From Coffea arabica (taxonomy: Eukaryota; Streptophyta; Magnoliopsida; Gentianales; Rubiaceae): a stretch of 64,000 bases of DNA. Shown here piece after piece: positions 10,301 through 19,386 of the stretch. The stretch's first letter is position 1. Each line of letters begins with the position of its first letter. The translations under genes were made by a program, and so were the position numbers. The notes beneath the pieces are model-generated. The model searched no databases. It saw only the letters and a list, made by a program, of their open reading frames with translations, and was not told the origin of the DNA. Location of the stretch: assembly GCF_036785885.1 (NCBI RefSeq), contig NC_092310.1, forward strand, positions 7,998,001 through 8,062,000. The letters are read 5' to 3'.

Positions 10301-12085
10301 TGTAATTTTCTCATTTCAACTGAGACCCACGGACATGAATCAAAGCAAACCAAAACAAACACAAGTGCAAAGACCTCAGGACCATGTTGTTAACATCGAT
10401 CAAATGCTATTGTTTATCCTAAATGCAGTCTTCATAGCATATATTGTTCATGTTATCTCAGATAAGCAACAAACAATAGCAAGAAAGTCTAACCAACTAC
10501 CACTTCAACGACCCAAAAGAAAAGAAAAGGACCCTTCCAAGCTGCTGCAACATGCCAAGAGACTTCAGCTTGTTGCAGCAGATTTTTAGGCACAATTCTT
10601 AAGCACAAAACATTCTAGAAACAGGCGAAAAGACTCATAAAAAATCCTTACTAGTTTTGAACATAGAATTCTTTGACTTAAACACAAAATCAGAAAGGAT
10701 GCGCATACAAAGCTAGGAAATAAAAATTCTGCAACTTTCTCGTGCATCCAAAATTTGTTTGTGCAAAGTGAAACCTATCCAAACGCTATGCATTAACTTA
10801 TTTCCATCAGATTCATAAGTTCACACAGATAAAAAAAAAACAGCAGAGATGCTAGGGAAGGGACTTGTGATGAACGTTCATGATATACCACACCTGGGTT
10901 TCTGTCTCTCAAAACCCAGCCCAAGCTAAAAGATTCTAAGCACAAAAACAAGCAAAGCTGCAAACTTTCTGCAATTTTTGTTCGGCCAAAACACAATCAT
11001 ACAGTAAAATTCAAATGAGACCTACTGATTCATCACATAGACTCCAAACATCACAACTTTATCAGCAAAGAACCATCAACTAATCACAGAAGCAAAGACA
11101 GAAGCAAATAACAATAAAGAAAACAGATTTCTACCATAAAAGATAAGGATTTTACCTTAAATACGAAATGAAGCGTGGGATGACTAAAAAAAAGGCCGAG
11201 ATGGTTTCTGCCGGATCTTCAAAGGAACGTCAACGGAACAACGATGATAAGGATCTGTCACCTTCTTGCAACCCCAAACTCTTTTCCACCTCACCCGTAA
11301 CTTCTTTTCCCAGCCGCCAAGCTTTTTCCTTTCGGCCAAAGGTTTTGAACTGCCTACCTCTCGCTCTCTCCCTTTCGGTCTCTTTCTAAACCTCAAATTC
11401 TGGTTTTCCTTCTATCTCAGACCCACTCTCAAAGCTTGCTTGCTTTTTTTTTTTTTTGCTCACTTGACTGCAACTCTGAGCTTTTCTTTTCCTCTTTTTC
11501 CTCTCTCAGCCGCCACAAAACCTCCCTTGGTTTCCCTTTTTTTTTTCTCCTAAAAATCCAGTCGTCCCTTTTATATCAGGCTCCCCACCCTAAAACCTCA
11601 TCTTGATGGTTCATAAACAGCTTCAGGTCACCGTTTCTCTCTCAGCCATTGGATTAGCCACAACTTCTGAATTGTTTTCTTGGCTTGCCGATGAAAGCCA
11701 GGTGTAACAGTACTAACATGATCGAAGGGAGCTAAAAGAAACAAGGAAAATAGCCGAAAATATGCAGCTGCAAACCTGCGACTTTATTTTCTGTTGATAC
11801 GATATCAAGGAGAAGCAGCGAGTGTGCCCAGCGTTTTTTTTTATTATTTTTTTTATGCTAAAAAGTCTTATAAATAAAATAAAATAAAATAAAATAAAAT
11901 AAATAACTAAAAGAGTAAAAATGAATACAAAATAAAAATGATAAATAATAATAATCTAAAAAAAAAACTAAAGTGCTATACAAATTCTAAAAGTCTAAGA
12001 ACTAGAAATTATGGAATTAAGAGAATTATTACTAAAAATAGAAACAAAGTTAGGATAAAAATTATTTTAAAATTTGGTGTCTACA
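7309..12085 (-). repeat. Ogre-like LTR 1 (complete; solo-LTR-like)
   Basis: This 4,777-bp LTR starts TGTCGCGCCCC and ends GGTGTCTACA on the plus strand, with outer-element DNA and GGATC on both sides. An LTR with no internal region attached on either side is a solo LTR. Its last ~400 bp carry the variants of LTR 4 (for example CAAATTCTAAAAG, a longer AAAAT run and GCCAGGTG), not those of LTR 3. Its contents are non-coding: GTGCAAATG-rich tandem units near 7850-7910, a T run at about 9731-9750, a reverse-strand TATA box at 11567-11575 and an (AAAAT)n run at about 11876-11902. Confidence 0.92.
11567..11575 (-). promoter_or_regulatory. TATA box of LTR 1
   Basis: On the minus strand the sequence is TATAAAAGG, about 510 bp from the 5' end of the LTR in element orientation. 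It recurs at 29576-29584 and 46481-46489. It implies a short U3 and a very long R-U5. Confidence 0.7.
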
Positions 12086-12797
12086 GGATCATTTCTCGAG
12101 CTGGCTGGTGGCGCAGTGGGACGTGCACCTGGCGAGCTCGTCATTTCTGTACCAGTTCTGCGGCATCTTGGAAGATGGAGGGCCAATAGTAGTCCAAGAG
12201 AAGGCACTTTTTGGCCAATACCCGAGACCCCACATGTGCCGCACATATCCCTTCATGGATTTCGCGAAGGACGTAGTCACTTTCCTCGGGAGTCACGCAC
12301 TTTAGCCAGGGCGATAAGTATGACCTCCTGTAGAGGGTTCCCCCAGAGTAGGCGTACTTGGCAGTTCTGAACTGGATCCGGCGAGTCTCGGTTTTGTTCT
12401 CAGGGAGGGCACTCGAGCTGAGGAAGTTTACTAGGAGGGTCATCCAAGTGGCCGAGCTGTCTATAGCCAGGATGTGGACATGGTTGATACTTTTCTGCTT
12501 GACCACCTCTACCAAAACTTCCTTGTTCAGGTGCGCAAACGAGGAGGATGCCAGCTTTGACAGGGCGTCTGCACGCATGTTTTGCGATCTTGGCACCCGC
12601 TCGATTTCAAAGGTATCAAACAGGGCTATTGCCTCCTGCACCTTAGCCAGATATTTCTTCATGACCTCCTCCTTGGCCTCGTATTCCCCGCGACCTTGGA
12701 GGACGACGAGCTGAGAGTCGCTCCGGACTTTGATCGCGGCTATACCCATCTGGTGGGCTATCCGCAACCCCGTCAATAGGGCCTCATACTCAGCCTC
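12086..12797 (-). pseudogene. duplicated copy of outer element RNase H/integrase segment
   Basis: These 712 bp match 46999-47710 with only two differences that I saw (12371 and 12375). They encode the same archaeal-type RNase H C-terminal half and integrase zinc-binding start, including the same TGA at 12138-12140 in place of a zinc-ligand Cys codon. The copy begins with the GGATC target duplication after LTR 1 and stops abruptly at AGCCTC, where Ogre LTR sequence begins. It is a segmental duplication of the host element, not an independent gene. Confidence 0.92.
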
Positions 12798-13153
12798 GAA
12801 GGGAGCTAAAAGAAACAAGGAAAATAGCTGAAAATATGCGGCTGCAAACCTGCGACTTTATTTTCTGTTGATACGATATCAAGGAGAAGCAGCGAGTGTG
12901 CCCAGCGTTTTTTTTTTATTATTTTTTTTATGCTAAAAAGTCTTATAAATAAAATAAAATAAAATAAAACAAATAACTAAAAGAGTAAAAATGAATACAA
13001 AATAAAAATGATAAATAATAATAATCTAAAAAAAACTAAAGTGCTATACAAATTATAAAAGTCTAAGAACTAGAAATTATGGAATTAAGAGAATTATTAC
13101 TAAAAATAGAAACAAAGTTAGGATAAAAATTATTTTAAAATTTGGTGTCTACA
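12798..13153 (-). repeat. Ogre-like LTR 2 (truncated, end fragment)
   Basis: About 356 bp equal the last part of the LTR, from GAAGGGAGC to TCTACA (compare 29733-30087). Its variants (CTGAAAATATGCGG, AAAACAAATAAC, CAAATTATAAAAG) are those of LTR 3. It borders the first internal region directly. The junction with 12797 shares two bases (TC) with both partners, which suggests microhomology joining. Confidence 0.9.
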
Positions 13154-13170
13154 GTTTGCCCCTCTTTGTC
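13154..13170 (-). other. polypurine tract, Ogre copy 1
   Basis: Read on the minus strand, the bases before the LTR are GACAAAGAGGGGCAAAC, followed directly by the LTR start TGTAGACACC. This is purine-rich and correctly placed for plus-strand priming. Confidence 0.75.
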
Positions 13171-13239
13171 TGAGTTTTGGAAAAATTTGAGACAAAGAAG
13201 TGGACACCAAATACTTACCTGCATTACTAAACATGAGAA

Positions 13240-13637
13240 GGTCAGTGGGATAAATACCCGAGCCTGCTTTCCCTGTTGGTTAGTGGGACGAATACCCGAG
13301 CCTGCTTTCGATCGGTCACTTGGATCAATAGTTGGTCAGTGTGATCAACACCCGAGCCTGCCTTCGATCGGTCATTTGGTTCAATAATTGGTCAGTGGGA
13401 TCAACACCCGAGCCTGCTTTCGATCGGTCACTTGGTCAGTGGGATCAACACCCAAGCCTGTCTTCGATCGGTCATTTGGTCAGTAATTGGTCAGTAATAT
13501 CAACACCCGAACTTGCCTTCGATCGGTCATTTGGTCAGTAATTGGTCAGTGGGATCAACACCCGAGCCTGCCTTCGATCGGTCGCTTGGATCAATAATTG
13601 GTCAGTGGGATCAACACCCGAACCTGCCTTTGATTGG
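13240..13637. repeat. eight-unit 3' UTR repeat array, Ogre copy 1
   Basis: Eight units of 38-57 bp start with GGTCAGTGGGATCAACACC and contain CTTCGATCGGTCA, with optional TTGGATCAATAATT tails. Units differ by tail length and substitutions. The array sits just inside the polypurine tract, where Ogre elements are known to have a hypervariable 3' untranslated region. Confidence 0.92.
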
Positions 13638-15074
13638 TTAATTTTGTGCAAGATTTTCGTAGAGTTTCAGAAGGAGAGACAAACGATTTCTTCTAAGAAT
13701 TGTCCCAGTGTAATGCGATTGACCTATCGGACCTGCAAGAAAAGAAATAAGGATAGATAACACCGCCACCATTCGATCAGCCCCTTTCTTCAAGAGATGT
13801 GTAAACATGAGTATTTCGGACTTCTTTGGTGACGTAGTGAGTACTCCAACCTTGCCCTGCGAACAATATCAAACTTCTATAATTTCTTGCACTTAAACCA
13901 GCATATCATTGAGTATCCATTTATCTTCGATAACTTATAGGGATTGCCATTGATAAAAACAAAAGAGACTAACGGGACCATGAAGCACATAAAAATACTC
14001 TAATTGCATATGATGACGATAATTCTAGTAATGTAAATACAGTCATCCCTTTTATTGAAAAAGTCATTTTCAAATAAGCTTATATACTCAAATTTAAAAG
14101 CTTGTGTTAGATAAATCGAACGTTTTGAATTCTCGAACTGAATGCCACTTTTGACCCTTTGGATATCAATCTTCGGAAGTTCAATGCTTGACAAACAGAA
14201 CCACAATGTGAGGAGAAATTTCAATGAACTAAGTCACCAGCCCTTCGGATCCAAACTCACTTTTCCTTATGAAACCCTACCTCAGCGCCCTTTCGAATTT
14301 TCACTAAGGTTGCCCCTGCCCATTTTGTGTTTTGTTGTTTGTTGTTGTTTTTTCTTTTCTTTTTTTTTTTCTTTTTTTTCTAAGGTGCCCTTGCGGGTTT
14401 TCACCAAACAAATCTTGTCCATCGCCCATATTAATCCAGAAATGTATTTTAAGAAATAATGGCATCAGTATAACAATCCTTCCCTTGCAAAAAAGGGGAG
14501 GTGTTTTTGACATCATGTGCCACTTGATTAGAAATTGTCCTAAAAAGGCCATATAACGAACAGAAATCAGGACTTTAGGCTTTTGTAATGGGGTTAGGCG
14601 GGGCGTTCAGAAAAGTTAAGGCTTGAAAGCGGATTCTAACCGTGGTTTAAATAATCTGAGATCGCATTGTTGCACCAAACCTATCTTAGAGTGAAATCAA
14701 AACTTGCCCCAGTTTTATCCCTAATTGAGGCTCTCTTTTCTTTCATTTTCCTCTCCCCCTTTTCTTTTTGGCTTTCTGCCATTCTTTTTGAAACTCTCAA
14801 AATTTTGTCAAAGTTTATGCTTAACCGAGGTTCTTTTCCTTTCATCTTTCATTTACATTTTTACCTTTTTGAAACCCCTCCCCTTTTTCTTAACTTTTCA
14901 ACTCAAAACCTACCCCAGTGTGGGGTTTACGATTCTCAGTGGTTGCCAAACGAAATGATTTACTCTGAAGGCTCAAAAGGGAGTAACTAAGGATAGAATA
15001 CTTAATTGGAAAGGAAGAAGGCCTGACTTTTCATTCCATTCGCTACATTGACCCTAAAAGGAAAATTCCATGTA
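13638..15074 (-). other. 3' untranslated region, Ogre copy 1
   Basis: No coding frame is supported between the integrase stop and the repeat array. The stretch holds a T/C-rich tract (about 14330-14385) and further pyrimidine-rich sequence at 14725-14890, which read as purine-rich on the element's sense strand. Confidence 0.6.
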
Positions 15075-16051
15075 TCATATGAAAAATTTCTTACACATGT
15101 CCGAATTAATTGGTTGAGGGAACACTTGCCCATCCATTTCTGCAAGAATGAGTGCTCCTCCGGGCAAAACTTTCTGGACAATAAAAGGGCCTTGCCAATT
15201 TGGTGCAAATTTCCCCTTAGCTTCCTCTTGTATTGGCAAAATGTGTTTCAGCACTTTATCTCCTTCTGCGAATATCCGTGGTCTGACCTACTTATTGTAA
15301 GCACGGGCTACCTTTTTTTGATAGCATTGATCATGACAAATGGCATTTAATCTCTTTTCATCAATTAAGGATAACTACTCATGACGTTGTTTAATCCAAT
15401 CAGCCTCATCTAGCTTGGCCTCCATTAAAATGCGCAATGAAGGGATTTCGATCTCAGCTGGCAGCACTGCTTCCATCCCATACATAAGGTTGTAGGGAGT
15501 TGTCCCAGTAGAGGTCCGTATAGTAGTTCTATATGCTATTAATGCATAAGAGAGCTTCTCGTGCCAATCACGGTGTTTTTCAATCATTTTTCGAATTATC
15601 TTCTTCAAGTTCTTATTTGCGGGCTCCACAGCTCCATTCATCTGTGGTCTATAAATAGAGGAGTTCCGATGCCTGACTTTGAACTGTTCACACAATCTAT
15701 CTACCATATCATTGTTAAGATTCTTGGCATTGTCAGTGATTAATGTCTCTGATACTCCAAAACGACAAATGATGTGCTTCCTTAGAAAGTCCGTCACCAC
15801 CTTTTTAGTCACATGCTTATAAGATTCAGTTTCAACCCACTTGGTGAAGTACTCAATTGCCACCAGAATAAACCGATGCCCATTTGAAGCGGGAGGGTCA
15901 ATGGCTCCGATTACATCCATACCCCACATCGAACATGGCCAGGGAGCAGTCATACTGTGTAATTCTGTAGGGGGAGTGCGCATAACATCTCCATGCAATT
16001 GACACTTGATGCATTCCTAACGAAAACTACACAATCATGCTCCATAGTAAG
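15075..16051 (-). pseudogene. Ogre integrase core and C-terminal region, copy 1
   Basis: The main open segment (15375-15998) holds the catalytic triad: Asp in CSMWGMDVIG, Asp in LITDNAKN and Glu in GAVEPANKN, with 35 residues between the last two. The C-terminal part continues in the same frame past an in-frame TAG (15375-15377) and a second TAG to a natural-looking stop at 15075, ending in a KFAPNWQGPFIV-type region typical of gypsy integrases. Upstream, a one-base deletion near 16015 separates it from the zinc-binding domain. The same breaks occur in copy 2, so this integrase is inactive unless supplied by another element. Confidence 0.88.
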
Positions 16052-16930
16052 TCAAAAATATCCGGTCCTCATGATCTTTCTTGCTAATAAATGGCCATTC
16101 ATATGTGATCCACATACTCCACTATGTACTTCTTTCATCAGGTATTCTGCTTCATCTTCATCAACACACCTTAAAAGGCCCAAATCTGACGTCCTTTTGT
16201 ATACCACCTCTCCGTTTAGGAAAAATTTGGAGGATAATCTGCGCAAGAAACTTTTAGCAGTTGTATCTGCCCCTGGGGGATAGAACCCTGTTTTGAGAAA
16301 TTTCTTGATATCGTTGTACCAGGGACGGCCATTGGAAGACTTTTCCACAACTAGGTAGTGAGCCGGTTTTTCTTGTAGATGAATCTGAATAGGTTCAATT
16401 ACCAACTCATCTGGATGTTGAATCATTGAAGATAAAGTGGCCAAAGCATCGGCAAAGACATTTCGGACACGAGGAATGTGCCGAAACTCCAAACTCCTAA
16501 ACTTATTTGCTAAATCCAGTAAGCTGCAATGATAAGGCAAGATCTTTGAATCCCGTGTGATCCACTCCTTGAGAGTCTGATGTACAAGCAAATCTGAATC
16601 GCTGAACACTAGTAAATCCTTAATCTCCATTTCTAACGCCATCTTTAACCAAAAAATGCACGCTTCATATTCGGCCATATTGTTAGTACAGAAAAATCGG
16701 AGTTTGGCCGAACCAGGGTAATGCTTTCCTTCAGGCGAAACTAGAACAACTCCAATACCAGCCCCGAAGGAATTTGATGCTCCGTCAAAGAACATCCTCC
16801 ACTCCGGGCATTGATCATTCATATCTTCTGCTATACCCACGAACAGGGCCTCTTCATCCGGAAAATAAGTGTGAAGCGGTTGATAATCATCTCTCAGCGG
16901 ATTTTCAGCCAAATGATCGGCCACAGCCTA
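16052..16930 (-). pseudogene. Ogre archaeal-type RNase H and integrase zinc-binding domain, copy 1
   Basis: This is the second RNase H of the Tat group: MFFDGAS (Asp near residue 47), NNMAEYEAC (Glu near 85), VFSDSDLL (Asp near 109) and VFADALAT (Asp near 159). It is followed by the start of the HHCC domain (EVHSGVCGSHMNGH). A TAG at 16928-16930 sits just upstream of the open segment, and TGA at 16052-16054 replaces an expected aromatic codon before the Cys pair. The family degrades RNA in RNA-DNA hybrids during reverse transcription. Copy 2 has identical breaks. Confidence 0.88.
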
Positions 16931-18051
16931 GCCCTTGATAGCCTTCTGCGTGGTAAAAAAATATCAAACTCCGAAAGAATCATCTGCCATTTTGCCATAC
17001 GTCCTGTCGGCATAGGCTTTCCCAACAGATATTTCAAAGGGTCGGAGCGGGAAATGAGGTAAGTAGTATGACTGAGCAAGTAATGCCTCAACTTTTGTGC
17101 GGCCCAAGCTAAAGCGCAGCAACTCCTCTCCAGAAAAAAATAGCTGGCTTCATACGCAGTGAACTTCTTACTGAGGTAATAGATGGCTTGCTCCCTTTTC
17201 CCCGATTCGTCGTGTTGTCCCAATACACACCCCATAGCTTCGTCCAACATCGATAGGTACATGATCAAAGGTCGTCCCGGTTTGGGTGGCACTAAAACTG
17301 GAGGATGCAATAAATAGTCCTTGATCTTATCAAACGCCTGCTGGCATTCTCCACTCCAACGCAACGGTACATTTTTCTTCAATAATTTGAACAAAGGCTC
17401 ACACGTATGGGTCAACTGAGCAATGAACCTCCCGATGAAGTTAATCCTTCCTAAAAAACTCTTCACGTTCTTTTGCGTTCTTGGCACTGGCATCTCACGA
17501 ATGGCCTTAATCTTTGCCGGATCTATCTCAATACCCTTCTTACTGACAATGAATCCCAATAACTTTCCGGCAGGGGCCCCAAATGCACACTTTGTAGGGT
17601 TTAACTTCAAATCATATCTTCTCAATCTTTCGAATAACCTTTTCAAATCAATCAGATGATCCTCCGCTCTCATGGATTTGATAATGATGTCGTCCACGTA
17701 AACCTCCATCTCCTTATGAATCATATCATGGAACAGGGTGGTCATGGTCCTTTGGTAGGTGGCTCCGGCATTTTTCAATCCAAATGGTATTATCCGGTAG
17801 CAAAATGTTCCCCATGGCGTAATAAAAGCTGTTTTCTCTCTATCTTCCTCTGCCATTAAGATCTGGTGATACCCAGCAAAACAGTCAGCAAATGATTCAA
17901 TCTCATGCCCTGCGGTATTGTCTAGAAGAATATGAATGTTTGGCAACGGAAAATCATCTTTCGGGCTGGCTTTATTAAGATCCCTGTAATCGACACAGAC
18001 TCGCACTTCTCCACTTTTTTTTTTGGAACAGGTACAGGGTTTGAAAGCCAA
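16931..18051 (-). pseudogene. Ogre reverse transcriptase (most) and RNase H1, copy 1
   Basis: The RT has VCVDYRDLNKASPKDDFP, FADCFAGYHQI and the catalytic YVDD near residues 118-121 of the open segment. From about residue 265 there is a first RNase H domain (IYYLSKKFTAYEASY). The segment is separated from its N-terminus by a frame change at a T10 run (18015-18024) and from the second RNase H by a frame change at an A7 run (16955-16961). In the family this enzyme copies the genomic RNA in the cytoplasmic particle. Confidence 0.88.
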
Positions 18052-18555
18052 ATGGGATAATGAGACACCATAATGATTCTAGCATTGAGCTGCTTCTCGA
18101 TTTGCTCCTTAATTTTGAGGCTCATGTCTGGCTTAAACTTGCGAGGTTTTTGTTTCACTGGTGGAAAATTCGGATCGGTTGGCAATCGATGGACCATTAT
18201 ATCTGTTGAAATCCCAGGCATATCATTATAGGACCAGGCAAACACATCTTGAAACATAGTCAAAAACTCAATCATTTCTTTTCTCTGTTTCTTATTCAAG
18301 TGAATGCTAATTTTTATCTCCTTAACCTCAGTCTCAGTGCCAAGATTAACAACTTCTGTTTCTTCTAAGTTCGGTTTGGATTTCTCCTCATACTGTTCAA
18401 AATCCTTTAACAAAGACTCAGATTCTTCCTCGTTATCGCTCTCGTCTTGAATTTCAGATTCCAAAATTTCAAAGTCGTGAGGGATATCGAGATCGCAATC
18501 ATCAAAATTCAGAATAGTGATATCCAAAGGGTCAATGTGTTTTATTTTTGGCCAT
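17990..18555 (-). pseudogene. Ogre RT N-terminal region after the intron, copy 1
   Basis: From the presumed exon start at 18555 the frame reads an acidic linker, then DVFAWSYNDMPGI and the LPTDPNFPPVKQKPR motif that leads into the RT fingers, ending SNPVPVPKKK at the T10 run (18015-18024), where the frame shifts. DMPGI and the PVKQK block are conserved in Tat-group polymerases. Confidence 0.85.
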
Positions 18556-18795
18556 CTGAAAAAGAATAAAATAAGTACAATAGTAAGTAAGTTAAAACCA
18601 TTTGGACCATAAACACTGTGCATTTCATTGAAATTCAAAGTAAAGGATAACATCATGACATGCTACTTAACAAGAAATTTAACGCAAGACTTGCATTGGA
18701 AAACATTTGATTGAAAACTATTTACAAACATTGAAAGACAAAAGATAAGTAGTATAAATGATTTGTCTCATGTCGACCAAAGGCAATCCCCTAAT
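18556..18795 (-). other. probable Ogre intron (3' part), copy 1
   Basis: On the minus strand a T-rich run ends TTCTTTTTCAG at 18556, an excellent plant acceptor just before the RT frame. Upstream there are several stop codons in all frames. Ogre elements are known to carry a spliced intron between protease and RT. The donor is not settled; candidates are GT dinucleotides near 18831 and 18775. Confidence 0.6.
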
Positions 18796-19386
18796 TTATC
18801 GAAATTCCCTGCAGGAGGGAAGAAGATCACTGGTCCAGTTCTTCACTGCTTCAATAGGCACCTCTGGAAATCCTGGGTCCTCCAACGGCTCCCCCTCAGA
18901 AATAACCCCCACAAATAGCTCAGATAATCCAACCTCCACTTCCTCGATCGGGTCTACTTCAGATCTGATCACCTCTGATGGGTAAGGAAAAGTACAGTAT
19001 AATGGTGGGATATTCATGATAAGCTGTCTCCCTTCCTTCTCTGCCCTCCTACGATTCATCATTTCTTTCTTGTCCTTGCCAGTAGGTTGAAACCCTAATC
19101 CGAAGGTATCCTTTTTTTCTTGAAGTTCTATTGGCTTCAAAACCCCTTGTAGGTGACGCCCAAGGCCCTTGCCTACTTCATAACCTCCTCGAATCAGCTC
19201 TTTGGCCATCATAACGCTGGCTTGAGGTAAATTCACTTCCACTGCCGCCTTGTCCTTGGACGCCCTTCCCACCGAAACAATGTCAGCTACATGGTGAAGG
19301 GAAACTAGAGCTTTTCTATCGCCATCATCTTCCGATGCAGGATTGATGAGCATAGTGCAATCTTCCTCAGCAAATATCGTAACCAA
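18796..19386 (-). pseudogene. Ogre G-patch region downstream of protease, copy 1
   Basis: The 196-residue segment contains AKELIRGGYEVGKGLGRH and further Gly-spaced residues, a G-patch-like motif typical of Tat/Ogre polyproteins and usually linked to RNA binding. It continues in the same frame as the protease but is cut from it by a single TAG (19387-19389). The change fits CAG to TAG, a cytosine-deamination type mutation at a CHG site. The segment runs to a TAA at 18796, near which the intron donor would lie. Confidence 0.8.

Noticed and set aside
9470-10589. Plus-strand open frames inside the Ogre LTRs (also at 27477-28597 and 44385-45504)
   Set aside because: Low-complexity translations, no domain, and no supporting start or codon pattern; conserved only because the LTRs are near identical.
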